The position numbers were made by a program, and so were the translations under genes. From contig NBAY01000016.1 of NCBI GenBank assembly GCA_002794775.1, forward strand, positions 124,001-188,000: a stretch of 64,000 nucleotides of DNA. Direction: 5' to 3'. This DNA is from Porodaedalea pini (taxonomy: Eukaryota; Basidiomycota; Agaricomycetes; Hymenochaetales; Hymenochaetaceae). The notes under the pieces are model-generated. The model was given only the letters and a program-made list of their open reading frames with translations, was not told the DNA's origin and did not search any database. Each line of letters starts with the position of its first letter. Position 1 is the first letter of the stretch. Shown in pieces: positions 22,941-34,914 of the stretch.

Positions 22941-24474
22941 ATGACCTCCATCTCCTTGCCCATCATCAGTCTGGATCTTTTTTTGAATGAGGCTCAAGAC
23001 TCGCCGGTCGTTGTGGCGGAATGCAAGAAGGCACGGTGTAGCATCACTTCGTGCAATAATAACTTGATGTGCTCATATGTGCATTCTCTTTGTACAGACT
23101 GCCGATGCTCTCATAACGTATGGTGCCCTCTTAGTTGAAGACTCGCGGGTCTCAGAAGATGATAACAGTATGTGGTCGGTCTCGCTGTGTCACCCAATCT
23201 GAGCTGATGGCCCTTTCAGACACCTTCCTCGACCTTGTCGAAGATTATTTTGCGCAACCCGAGGAGGTTCTACGGAAAGACGAGCGCCCCGAACTTGGTT
23301 ACCAGGTTGGCGTCACTCTCGAAAATACGGAGAAGCCAAAGTGTGCTGTCGATGAGCCGTGCTTGCAGGTCATCGCGCGCCTTGACCCAGCCGAGAGACC
23401 GCTGGATATTATGGGTCATCACCCAGATCCCAAGTGCCGGTTCTTCTGGAAAATGGGCGAAGTACCACCATACGAGACAAAATATCCATCTCTGAATGCG
23501 CCAAACGTCGTTCCTGAGAATAAAGAGATAAGGGCAAGATGGGAACCGACCTTAGAGAAATGGGGAAACTCTATGAAAAACGCGTAAGTTCGGTCAGGTA
23601 CTGCATAACCAAAGTCTTTTAATCCTCCTTAACTACATACAGCGTAAAGGGCATCGCTGAAATGGCCGCCCTCGGCTTGGGCCTTTCACGCGAAACGTTC
23701 ATCGATGCCAGTCGTTATGGGTCAGTCTAGGAGAACCTCGATCGCTAGTAATAAGATCCCTAATCACTGCCTAAAAGGCCCCATCTCCTTGCGCCTACAG
23801 CATCTGATCTTCATAAATACGGTCAAAAGGAGTATGTATATTGACTTTCCCCTCTACACCAAGGTAGAGCTTTCAACCCGTACATCCAGTACGATCCTTG
23901 CAGGTTTCCATACAGATCTCAACTTCCTCACAATCCACGGGAGGTCTCGCTATCCCGGTCTTAACATATGGGCCCGCAACACCGGCAAACGCATTCCTGT
24001 TAAATTCCCGTCGACTGGTTGTTACCTTCTTGTTCAAGCTGGCAAGCAGCTCGAACATCTCAGTGGCGGGCTTGTCAAGGCAGGATATCATGAAGTCGTA
24101 GTGAACGATAGTACGCTAGAGGTCGGTCTATTTCTCTTGCTCGTGGCCACCTTAATCGTCTCTCAAGTTACTCTATATAGACCATAGAACGAAGGAAGCA
24201 AACTCACCCCGAGCGTCCTCTCATACGAATCTCAAGTACCTTCTTCTATCATCTTTCGTCTGACTATGATCTTGCTCCAATTGCTTCACTGGCCTCTCGA
24301 GCCAAAGCTTTGAGAGCAGAAGCCATCAATCTCGGGACCGTGACGGAAGAGACGGAATATGCGCCGGTGAAAGTAGGCCAGCAGGTCCAAAAGTATGCAT
24401 TCCCAGCCTCTGTTGCACTTCTTGTTCTGATGATCCTTTTTAGTGAATTGAGACACATTGCCCTGATGGCCTAA
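22941..24474 (+). CDS. 2-oxoglutarate/Fe(II)-dependent oxygenase, isopenicillin-N-synthase-like
   Basis: Eight exons (22941-23030, 23098-23167, 23220-23583, 23643-23720, 23778-23831, 23890-24121, 24181-24392, 24444-24474) give 376 aa. The double-stranded beta-helix core shows AGFHTDLNFLTIHGRSRYPG, with the HxD iron ligands, then YLLVQAGKQLEHLSGG with the distal His, and RPLIRISSTFF with the Arg-x-Ser that binds 2-oxoglutarate. The order DTFLDLVEDYF, ERPELGYQVGVTLENTEKPK, then the core is typical of this fungal IPNS-like group. Substrate unknown. The first intron is uncertain: the phase needs a GC donor at 23031, or a different first exon. Confidence 0.82.
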
Positions 24475-24804
24475 AGCTTGCAAACGGTTCTTTATAGTAA
24501 TTGGTACTAGGCTTTCATACTCCTGGAGCTGTTCTTTTGAGGGTCATTACGTGCGGAATCTCCAATTTTCTGCAAATAGTGGTGTTATTCAATATCGCAT
24601 TCGCAGTCAATCTAAACTGCGCTATGTACAAACATCCTTGAATTGATGACATCAGACTTCCACCTATGATCCCGGCGATAAGAAATGCTTCCGCGTTTTG
24701 ATGTGACTCATGCAAGCTTTGCTGTGTGTACTTAAGTAGTGCAGGAGTCAGGGGACGAGCCAAAGTAGACCTACATCGAACAGCTACTATAATCTACAAT
24801 ACAC
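24475..24804. other. Intergenic region before the methyltransferase
   Basis: Two plus-strand genes flank it. I see no gene, only the presumed promoter of the methyltransferase. Confidence 0.45.
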
Positions 24805-25685
24805 ATGGCTCAGAAATCCTCAGTTTACATCGCTGTAATTACACACTTTTTCGCTCACCTCCAAGTGAAACTTCTTATTTTGCAACGCAGGACCACAGCG
24901 AGTCTGTTTTGCGCAGCCATAATGCGCGCACCGCAGCGAACTCGGCAGCGTATCTGGTCAACTCAGGCGTGATTCAGCCTGATGCACGCATCCTCGACAT
25001 AGGCTGTGGGCCAGGGACGATCACTGCCGACCTCGCTGCACTGGCTCCGCAAGGGCATGCTATCGGCATCGAACCCGAGTCCGAAATATTGGAAAAAGCG
25101 CGCGCTACGGCGTCTGAACGCGGAATAAAGAACATCGAGTTCAAAGTCGGCGATATCCACACGCTCGACTTCCCGGATGATACTTTCGACGTCGTGCACG
25201 TTCACCAGGTCTTACAGCATATTGCGGACCCTATCCAGGCGTTGCGCGAGATGCGCCGGGTGACGAAACCCGGGGGGACGGTCGCCGCCCGCGAATCGGA
25301 CTTTGAGACTATGGTATACTATCCCGACCCCAACGAGTCGCTGGAGAAATGGGTGGCGCTCTATATACGGCTGGCCCGCCTTAAGGGCGGAGAACCGCAG
25401 GCCGGCCGCCGCCTCCTTTCGTGGGCGATGCAGGCGGGCTTCACTCGCGAACAGATTACTTCGTCTGCCAGTGTTTGGTGCTACAATACGCCGGCCGACC
25501 GGGCCTGGTGGTCCGGCATGTTCGCGGACCGCGTATTAATGTCTGCCTTCAAGCAACACGCATTGGACAGCGGACTGGCCACTGAGGCTGATCTCAATAA
25601 ATATGCCCAGGCAATCAGGCAGTGGGGTACACAGGAGGACGGCTGGATTGGCCTTCTGCACGGCGAGGTCCTTTGCCGTGTTTAA
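24805..25685 (+). CDS. SAM-dependent class I methyltransferase (UbiE/COQ5-like fold)
   Basis: Two exons (24805-24834 and 24891-25685) give 274 aa. Motif I reads ARILDIGCGPGTITADLA, the acidic end of strand beta-2 is in AIGIEPESEI, and later motifs are FDVVHVHQVLQHIADP and MRRVTKPGGTVAARE. Splicing the first 10 residues to DHSESVLRSHNARTAANSAA matches the usual N-terminus of this fungal group. The family acts on diverse small molecules, so no substrate can be assigned. The coding exon is more GC-rich than its flanks and has only one intron, unlike most neighbours. The next gene is a permease on the opposite strand, 86 bp away. Confidence 0.88.
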
Positions 25686-25771
25686 AACACGTTCTACAAT
25701 GTAAGGTAATCAGAGTTAAGCTTAAGAAGATTTAAGACGGAGATATAGAGAGACTGGGACAATATGATTGG

Positions 25772-28012
25772 CTATGGACCTGCTTCAACCATCTCTGAAC
25801 TATCCAACGACTTTTCAGCGGTCTCGATCTCTCTGGTTCTACTTCCACAAACACTATCATCGAGCGCTGGACCAGTAAACTTCTTTCTGCCCGTAGTGAT
25901 CCAGGTCAAGAGGCTTATAACTCCGATGACCCCTATCGCAGCCGATGTGTAATTCATATTGTCTTCGGTGACGGGGTTTACTGTATGCCGCTGACTAGTC
26001 AGTTCACGAAGCAGTTGCATAACAAGCTCATACCTTGGGGGAAGTTGAATGTTATAGACGCGAATAGGAGGAAAAGAAATCCTATAATGTTGAAAAGCAG
26101 GGAGAACCTCCCGAGTCTATAAGGTCCTTCTAGTTCTCGGTGATGACCGGTGAGCTTGCTCAGAACGCGAGCGCCCAAAGGCACAGCATATGAGAGATCT
26201 ACATATCTAAAATATAAGCAATCCCCGGAAAATAAACTAACGCATACATACAGAAGCCCTCCGTAGCAATGGCAATAACGGTGTTGAACCCCGTCGTAGT
26301 GCCGAAATCGATCGCACAAAGTGCAAGCTGGGCGCCCACCGCAAGCATAAGCGCATTCATCGGAATTTGTCTCTTGGCTTGCACTTTGCACCAAAACGGG
26401 GAAAACGGCAGGCCATGATCGCGCGCGAATGCGTACAAGCTACGCGAGCCTTCTGCCTACAGAATCGTAAAAATAGGATTTGTTTTTGATGTTAACTCGT
26501 GAACCGTATGAGTAGGTATAGGTCATGCTCGCACCTGCAAGGCTGCAGCGCAGAAAATACCGATAACAGTAATGAGTGACGCGAGGAAGCACGCTCCGAC
26601 TTTAGACTGCGTAGAATCAAAAAAGATCTGAATGAGAGGCACGCCCGTTGCTGTCGAAGCAGTTGTTTCGATGTCGCCAATGCAGAAGCAGATGGAAATG
26701 AGGAAGATGAAACCTGTTACGGCACCGATATACACAGACATAATAATTGCCTACAAATACTATTAGCGTACAGTTGAGGATGAAGTTATGCGGGACTTGC
26801 TTTTGGAGCCTCTCGAGACGCGTTTTTCATCTCTTCTGTCATGTGTGCGGGAGCATCGTAGCAACACATGCCGAATGCACTTTGCAAAATCTGTACATCG
26901 GTTAGCTGGAGTTTCAAGGGCTCATAGTAATAAGTAATCTTAACCCCCAGCAGAGCTGCCATGGCAGGGCCGAAGCCAGTGAAGTTTTGGAATTCCGTGA
27001 ACACGAAGCTCGCACTCAAGGATGGATTAATCAAATGTCGCATTCTCTGGAATTATGTAACTCACGACTGCTTATGCGAATTAGTCGCAAGAACGACGAT
27101 AATGACGATGAAGAATGCTAAAATATTCCAGATTATCGCCGCCTGAAATCGTGCTGTTCAGTGACCGCCAAACGCACAAGGTAGGCGAGAGTCAAAGAAA
27201 CATGCCTTGCTCATCTTTTCTAAGAAATGAGGACCCCAGATGTTGACAATCGCCCCGAAAAGTGCCACAGCATACGAGACTAACACAACTTGCCACCGCT
27301 CAATTACGAATTCCGGATGGGTAAGGTTCACTTGGCCAAGGATAAAATTAGAACAGACGAAGTTATTCGTTGCGCCCATCGCGAGGATTCCTGAGAAAGC
27401 GATGCTTTAAATCGCGTCAGTCGCGGAAGTATCAGAAAGGCACTTTACCTGTAATCATAAGCCAGCCCGTCACCCAGCTTGCTCCCCTTGCAATCTGATG
27501 ACATAAATGAGCATACAAATGCTCTTTAACGCGCAGATGATATCTAACACCTTAGGTGGAGCCAATACAGCAACCCAGGAATATTGACCACCTGCGACAG
27601 GAAAAGAAGAACAAATCTCTGCCATGGAGTACGCCACCGCAAGAGAAAGGAACGAGATCGCCACCCAAGAGTAAATCATGACGGCTGGGCCACCAGCGGA
27701 GATGCCGGTGATGAGCACTCCTCCAAGAGCAGTCCAGCTACGTTGAAGAACCCATAGCGGAGAAGATTAGTGCAAGAAGACATGAAGGATGCTCGAACAT
27801 TAATAGACCTGGTGACTATACTGAAGCTAAACCCGATCATGCCCAAGAGGCTGAACGAGCGCTTTAGCTCTGAAACAAAGCAAGTCAGTTTACAAGTAAG
27901 CATACCTTGAGAAATGAATACCTTGTCGGTATCCGAGCTTCTCGAGATATGCATCCTCGCCGACCTCCGCGGGGATGATGCTTATGACGCTAGGCGAGTT
28001 CTTCCCCGCCAT
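25772..28012 (-). CDS. APC-superfamily amino acid/choline/GABA permease
   Basis: A multi-exon plasma-membrane transporter, proton-coupled in known family members. The N-terminal cytoplasmic segment ends LEKLGYRQELKRSFSLLGM, the standard entry to TM1. Successive membrane segments are visible, such as MIGFSFSIVTSWTALGG, GGPAVMIYSWVAISFLSLAV, SVYIGAVTGFIFLISICFCI and LLFNIIGFLFLLFASITF. The family block MAEICSSFPVAGGQYSWVAVLAP follows TM2. A conserved middle loop is CCYDAPAHMTEEMKNASREAPKAI. It closely resembles the fungal GABA/choline permease group (TIGR00907-like). About ten short exons; not every junction was checked. Start ATG at 28012, stop TAG at 25774-25772. Confidence 0.88.
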
Positions 28013-28494
28013 CTACAAATTCTACTTGTGAATGCAGGAAGAGATGAGGACAAACGGAACTCGAGATCGGGGAAGGAGAGCGGCCAAACCAGAATTCCTC
28101 GCCTCGCCTCTTTACTTATCATGGATTGCGGCTCGAGAAGCACACGTGTGGAGTAACAGAGGCAAAATAGATAAGGAACTTCTTCGAGCTGGATAGAGCT
28201 TTGAACTGTATTGCAGGCTTTGCAACTTGAGACAAAACTAACCCACGAGCAGATCGGGATTATCCTTTCCACTACCGCTGGAGCACATGGGGACCATTCT
28301 TCTAGAACGACGCGTGCATTATCATTGCGCTTTAAGTAACGTGATGAAAAAAGTACATAACATCAATACAGCGTGCATGGATGATAGACCAGAGGAAGAT
28401 CTAGCTGTAAGACATAGGTTGTCAGTAATCGGTGGACGGTGGCCATGTGCTTAAGCCTACCTATGCTTCAAGAATAAAAGGCCCTGGAAAATAA
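28013..28494. other. Permease promoter and RRP1 3' flank
   Basis: Both flanking genes are on the minus strand. Overlapping frames of up to 96 codons show no domain. No gene recognised. Confidence 0.5.
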
Positions 28495-29678
28495 CTAGTC
28501 CTGTGCGCTCCCCTCACTCTCATCCTCCTCTGCCATCGCCCCCTTCCATACTGCATACATCTTCCGCCGATTCGCTTCCCTTGCGTCCGGTCCGCTCGCA
28601 ACGTCAAACATCTTCCGTAACAACAGTCTCCTTAATTGCGCATTGTCGACCTTCCCCTCCTTTTTCGGATCTTCCAGACAAGAGTTACCCTTGACGTTAT
28701 CGAAGGCTGGTTCATTCTCGAGTCGCGGACGCTTCTTGTGTGGAAGTTCCAAGGATGTGGGGCTAGGAGGTTTGAGAGCAAGGAACAGAGGATCGAATAC
28801 TTCGTCGAAAATGCGTCGGTATGTCACGTTTGAATTTGTCCGAGAAGCGAGGTCGAGGAAAGGATGTAGCAGGAGCGAAAGAGGAACAGGAAGTGGAACA
28901 TTGTCTCTCGAGTCAGAGTCGGGAGATGAAAGCGATTTATCGAGCTCTAAGAGATAGATATCTGCAAGGTGATACGAAAGGCTGGTAGGGACGCGATTAT
29001 CTTGAGGACTGACAAGAGCTCAGTCGTTGAAATGCATTGAAGATAAATGTAATATCATACCAGAGAGGTCCACCTCTGCAAGTCAAGATGTCATTGTACT
29101 CTACAAGCACATCCTTTTCCCACTCCGCACGAATCAAAAGCCTGAAACTGGCATTTACGAACTTGCGCACGAGCATATAATATTTGTCCATGCTTCGTCA
29201 GGAAAATTTAGGCCTAGCAAAAATTAAGAGAAGGAACAGATGACTTACCGCAGTCGGTCAATACCGTTCCATTCCCGCACCGTTGCTTCCCAAAATCCTC
29301 TTAGAAAAGCAAAGGAAGCATTGACGGAAGAAATTGTTAGAAGGATCTCAGCCAGCTCGCTCGAGAGCGCTTGCTGGACGAGTGGCTTGTCCGACATCCA
29401 GTAACCTGAGAAAGCTCAGAGAGATATCAGAGCCGATAGGATTGAGCACTGACAGTAGAAAATCCCCTTCCAAAGTTTTGTCATCTCAGATCTAGGTAGC
29501 GCATTTTGGTCGGGCGTGGAGAGGAATACTGCGAGGCTCTTGACTGCCTTGTCGCGCGTCTTTTTGTCTAAATTCGCGTCAGGATTGGGGCAAGATATGC
29601 GCGAGCTGAGTTGTATCCACCTGTGGAAGCAAGATATTTCGCGAGAGGCAGAGCTGGGGGAGATTGGTCGTCCGACAT
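28495..29678 (-). CDS. RRP1: RRP1/NOP52-family ribosomal RNA processing protein
   Basis: Nucleolar factor for 27S pre-rRNA maturation of the 60S subunit. Five exons start at ATG 29678. Early text reads LAKYLASTDKKTRDKAVKSL, then MTKLWKGIFYCYWMSDKP, the usual Rrp1 motif. The hallmark WNGIDRLRMDKYYMLVRKF is followed by FRLLIRAEWEKD. The middle portion describes the DIYLLELDKSL segment and the C-terminal third is charged, with PHKKRPRLENE, probably a nuclear localisation signal. Stop TAG at 28497-28495. Its start is 326 bp from the divergent DUF2235 gene. Confidence 0.88.
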
Positions 29679-30004
29679 GCCAGTGGTGGCCAAGGATGGA
29701 CCTTGAATTTGGCGATCAGCGCGCTCGCGTCGACTAGCTTCGAGTTCCATGCATTCTGTCATACGTCCCTTGCCTTCATCGGCCATGCGCTCTCCCCGGA
29801 CACACCAATCATGGCATTCAGTGCTACATGCTAACGTTGTTCAGTATGTTCATCAAGCCAGCGGCCAACCAGCGAACAGAACGGAAGCCTGCTGAAACTC
29901 AAGCTTGATGTCGGAGATGCCATCGCCCGACCAGTCCTCTTACCTATATAAATATGGGGCGCTAACGGGCCATCGTTTCGAGCGCATCAAGCCCCCCTCT
30001 GGCA
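29679..30004. promoter_or_regulatory. Divergent promoter between RRP1 and DUF2235 copy 1
   Basis: A 326-bp head-to-head spacer. A TATATAAATAT box at about 29945-29955, some 50-60 bp upstream of ATG 30005, is a good TATA element for the plus-strand gene. Confidence 0.55.
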
Positions 30005-32195
30005 ATGTCTACCTCTGAGAGCAATCCCCTTCTCGCTGACAGCAAGCGCTATGATTCAGGGCCAATCCTGCACGAAGCTGAGTCGACAATCGTGAACTCG
30101 AGCTCGGGCTTCTCGACTTCAAGCTCGAAGACGCAATGTTTCGAAATCCAGCGAGAGTCTGCGCCGCGCAACTGGGTCCCTGACCCCGCATCCAAGGATG
30201 AGGAAGGTCGAGCCCGTACTCTCGTCTTGTGCTTCGACGGTACCGGAGACCAGTTTGATGACGACGTGTGTTTCTCTCCATGCTTAACGAGGGTCATTTC
30301 TGATCTTTCCACTGTGTAGAACTCGAACGTCGTCCAGTTTCTCACTTGCCTCAAGAAGGACAACCAGGCGCAACAGCTCGTTTACTATCAGGCTGGTGTC
30401 GGGACATATACAAATTCTGCGTTCGTATCACCCATTACCAACAAAGCCAGCAAAGTGCTGGATGAAATGGTCGCCTGGAACCTTTCTACACACGTCCAAG
30501 GTCTGTCAACCGTACCTCATCACATGATCACTCCGTTTCTCATCTAAACGCCAGAGGGTTACGAGTTCCTGATGCAGAACTGTAAGTATATGCTATAAAC
30601 TTCACTCGTGCAATGTTAAATTTATAAATCAGACACTGCTGGCGACAAGGTCACTATTTTCGGTTTCTCTCGTGGTGCATACACGGCTCGAGCTCTTGCT
30701 GGAATGGTGCAAAAAGTAAGAATACCCTACCGGCCTCATCCTTTACTGTTGACTAAAGTGCATTATCTTAAGGTTGGACTTCTACCGCCGTATAACCATG
30801 CCCAAATACCGTTTGCCTGGGCCATGTACACTCGCGAAGACACGGACGGCCTTATCAACAGTGAAGGCTTCAAGAAAGCCTTTTCGACAGATATCCCCAT
30901 AGATTTCGTTGGCGTTTGGTAAGTACTGCTATACCGTCACCGTTAATGAAGTTTAACTTATCGCATTTAGGGACACCGTTGCCTCTGTTGGCATCGTCGG
31001 TAAAGAGCTGCCGTTCGTTGGTACAAATAGCTCCATCCGTATTTTCCGACATGCCCTTGCCCTCGACGAGCACCGCGCCAAATTCATGCCGAACTTCTAC
31101 CACAATTCGCCTGGTGCCGATCCTCTTTCGGCTCAAACTGCTTTTACAGAATCTTTAACTGCCATACCCACGACGTTCTCGTCACCCGGACAGAATGCTT
31201 CTCCCGGTAATGTGCAGAAAGCCGGAAAAATGCGTACCCACCGTTCGGAAAGTCAGATGTGGGAGGACTCTGTGAATGCAACAACTGGAGTGCGCACCGA
31301 TGCGAAGGAGGTTTGGTTCGCCGGCTGCCATTGTGACATTGGGGGTGGATCTGTTCGGAATGGAACTCGGAACTCGTTGGCGCGCATTCCGCTTCGTTGG
31401 ATGATCCGCGAGTGTTTCCGCACGGAGACAGGCATTATCTTTGACAAGGACTTGCTGAAGGCAAACATTGGACTCGACGCTGACACGCTCTATCCGATCG
31501 TCTTGCCTCGTCCCCCGCGAAAAGCCGCGCCTGCTAAAGCACGTTTTGCCGAAATGGAATCGCAGAAGCCGGCTATTGTGACCTTTGCCACGGTTGTGGG
31601 CGGCTTACTTGCGATTCCCTTGACCCTCGTTGCCCGCATCATTGCTTTCCCTCTCAAGCATTTCTGGCTACTCCTGAAATTTACGACAGTCGGAAAATGG
31701 TTGCGTAGCAAACTCGGAGGCGTGGGGAAGGCACTCAAAGGAGTCGAAACGTCGGTCACGCAGAGTAAAGACACGACGGCGCCCGTTGCAAAGGCATCCA
31801 GTGCGAATGACTTCAAATCAGAAGAGGACGAAGAGCTGGCGGACGCGCTCTCGCCTGAGTACGATCAGCTCTCTCTTGCCTGGTTCTGGTGGATTCTCGA
31901 GGTTATCCCTTTCCGCTTCCGCGAGCAGAAGGGAAAGCGCGACGACTACTTCGTTCAGGCGAACTGGGGCAAGGGTCGCAAGATATATGGCGATGCGAGG
32001 AAGAATGGGCTCAAGGTGCACCGCTCGGTGAAGACGCGTCTCGAGGTGGTGGACGGCACGGGCAAGAGCGTGTATAAACCCCGCGCATGGTTCAAGTACC
32101 ACGCTTCCCCGAACAAAAAGGAGAAAAAAGAGATTGGCCCAAAGAATTGGAATATCGAGAAGCCTGACTCGCACCAGTGGGAGTGGGTCGAGTGA
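30005..32195 (+). CDS. DUF2235 alpha/beta-hydrolase, tandem copy 1
   Basis: Six exons (30005-30265, 30320-30500, 30555-30581, 30633-30715, 30773-30918, 30971-32195) give 640 aa. The DUF2235 core starts RTLVLCFDGTGDQFDDDNSN. The nucleophile motif is IFGFSRGAYTARALAGM (Gly-x-Ser-x-Gly). DIPIDFVGVWDTVASVGIVG and IFRHALALDEHRAKF carry the probable acid and His. GCHCDIGGGSV and RIPLRWMIREC follow. A hydrophobic stretch at roughly residues 410-450 (GLLAIPLTLVARIIAFPL) may contact membrane. Bacterial relatives include type VI secretion phospholipase effectors; in fungi the family is expanded and its substrate is unknown. I infer a lipid or ester hydrolase. Confidence 0.88.
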
Positions 32196-32893
32196 TCGAC
32201 GCTTCGCCCTTGTCTGTAGGAATGTGGTTCGCGTTTTGTACTTGTGTACACTGATCTTGCTAATATATTGTTTTGCCTCTTTCCTTCCTTAAAATTGAAG
32301 GGATCATGACTTTGCTCCGATCAACGAACCGACAGCGATGTGTTCAGCGGCATATCCGTGAGCTTGTGCAATTTGCGAGCTTGTCTGAAAATATTGATGG
32401 TACCTTGCTGTAGGCTACTGTCCAGCCGATAAATCAACATTACTAATATTGATGTCCGCCGTTCATTTGTGGGAGCCACCTGGATTTTCAGCGCTAGTGC
32501 TTGTCATAGCTGCGATGCGACAGGTCGGGTTACGATTCCTTAGCTTGAAACCCTTGCTCGCCTCCGGGGAAACGAGATGCGAAGTGTACTTGTTCCTGAA
32601 CCTTGACGACTCCAGCTCGTGCCTTCGGTCGCTGGCAAAACCGACTTTTATTATTGAAATTTCAAAGGGCTGGGCTCTACTCCCGACTCCATTGCTGTTT
32701 CCATCTGACGCGCCTGCATGTCGGCGCTGTCCTGCCGCCCTGATTTCTTCCGCGTTGAGGACAAAGAGCTGGCCTGGCTTCGTTTACTCGGTCGACCTGG
32801 GTCTGTCTTACGACCTTTAAAGTAAGATGCCTAGAGTCACCATTCACTATTGCCTACCCTCCAACACTCTGCATCCTTTGACAAGAAAAAGCT
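32196..32893. other. Intergenic region between tandem DUF2235 copies
   Basis: About 700 bp. One frame of 123 codons at 32449-32820 has no recognised domain or ATG-led coding signature. No gene recognised. Confidence 0.5.
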
Positions 32894-34914
32894 ATGCCTT
32901 CATCCTGCGAGTCGGACCCTCTCTTGCCCTCTACGAAGAAAGGCGGCCCGCCCGAGCCGCCTCGTTGGGTCCCAGATCCCAAGGCATCGGAAGAAATTCA
33001 TCGTCCTCGTACTCTCGTTCTATGCTTCGATGGTACCGGTGACCAGTTTGACAAGGACGTGAGTCTCGGACCGATAATACGGCATCGTGCTCAATGTACT
33101 GAACTTACCTACAGAACTCGAACGTTGTCCAGTTCGTGTCATGTCTCATGAAAGGCGACCCAAAGCACCAGCTCGTCTACTATCAGACTGGAATTGGGAC
33201 TTATACCGACACTAATTTCATCACACCAATCTTGTCCAAGATTTCGAAGACTCTTGACTCCATGTTCGCTTGGAATCTTGCCTCCCATGTCCAAGATGGA
33301 TATGAATTTCTGATGGACAACTGTATGATTACAATCCTTTCTTTTTCAGAGGGGAAAGGCTGACACGCTCGTCTTATCAGATACCGCAGGTGACAGGATC
33401 TCAATCTTCGGTTTCTCGCGAGGTGCATATACAGCACGCGCTCTAGCCGGGATGGTTGAGCGCGTCGGTCTTCTACCCGCCGGAAACGCACGGCATATAC
33501 CACTTGCATGGTCAATGTATGCTCGTGAAGACGATGAAGCCGAAGAAGAAAGCGCGGCCTTCAAGAGGACGTTTTCGGCAGATATTCTGATAGACTTTGT
33601 TGGTGTCTGGTGAGTATCGCTTCCGCCTCAGCATACCACTACCTGACAGACCTTTGTCAGGGATACCGTGGCATCTGTCGGTCTAGTAAACAAGGAATTG
33701 CCGTTCGTTCGCAACAACACTGCTATTCGCGTTTTCCGCCACGCACTTGCCCTTGACGAGCATCGTGCAAAGTTCTTACCGAACTTCTACCATGCAGGAA
33801 AGGAAGAGGCACACAGGCATCTGCAGATCCGCACATAACGCCCGACCTGATCTCCTCCACCTCCTCCGCCAAGCACGACCCATGGCCTCCTTCTCTTTAC
33901 CCTAGGAAGAGAAGGGAGGATCCGACGGACGCATGTGAAGTCTGGTTTGCTGGCTGTCATTGTGATGTTGGCGGCGGCTCTGTCAAGAATGGAGAGTCTC
34001 ATTCGCTGGCGCGTATTCCGTTGCGATGGATGATTCGCGAGTGCTACCGGATGAAGACGGGTATTGTTTTCGATGCGAATCTGCTGAAGCACGATTTGGG
34101 ACTGGATGTGGCCACACTCTACCCTTTTGTTCAGCCTCGTAGAAACCGCATTGAGGCCAAGGAACATCCAGAGGCCATCATCCGTTCTATGCCGTCCCAA
34201 GGTTACGCTATCGTCTCCTTCCTCCGAGCCATAGGTGTGCTACTCTGGTTCCCCGTCAGAATCATATACAGCATCGTATCCTGGCCTTTCGAATATGCGT
34301 GGCTCTTCCTGAAGTACTTGTGCTTTGGCGAGAATCACTCGTCCGAGTCTTATGAAACCAAAGAGGCTCGCCTGTCGCAAAAAGAGCGGCTCATCGCTTT
34401 TATGCATCGAATGTTCCTAGGTCGTGAAGAGGAAGAAGATACCTCCTTGTATCCCTGTACCGACGAAGAGGATCACGAGTTCCAGGACGCGCTGTCGCCC
34501 GAGTACGACCAGCTCGGCATCCGGTGGTACTGGAAACTTATGGAATACATCCCTTTGCGGTTCGTAAAGCAGTGCGGGGAGAGGAACGACTATTTCGTGC
34601 GCTTAAACCTTGGCCGGGGTCGAAAAATCGATTTTGATGCGCTGTTTGACCCAACCAAAACGACTGCTGCTAGTGATGTCGAGACATCAAGCAGCTCTTC
34701 TGCCGCTGGAAAGCCACCCGTGGGTCTAATTGCAGGGACGTATACAAAGGAAGGCGGTCTCAAAATACATCGCTCCGTCCTGACCAGGTTGGAAGCGCTA
34801 GACAAGAACGGCAAAACTTATGTGCCCCGTGCGCAGTACAAATCGTTTGGCAAGAGCGAGAAATGGTTCAAGCCGGACCCTGACGCGAAGGCGGAGTGGG
34901 AGTGGATGGATTGA
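32894..34914 (+). CDS. DUF2235 alpha/beta-hydrolase, tandem copy 2, with a frameshift
   Basis: Paralogue of the upstream gene, same strand. Exons 32894-33058, 33115-33322, 33381-33609 and 33661-34914. It keeps RTLVLCFDGTGDQFDKD, IFGFSRGAYTARALAGM, DFVGVWDTVASVGLV and VWFAGCHCDVGGGSV. Two introns present in copy 1 are absent here. The frame entering the last exon ends at TAA 33836-33838, while the conserved downstream frame begins one base earlier. Adding one base somewhere around 33790-33815 restores 619 codons. There is no GT donor in that stretch, so splicing does not explain it. Either an assembly deletion or a damaged gene. The tail IHRSVLTRLEAL matches copy 1. Confidence 0.82.
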
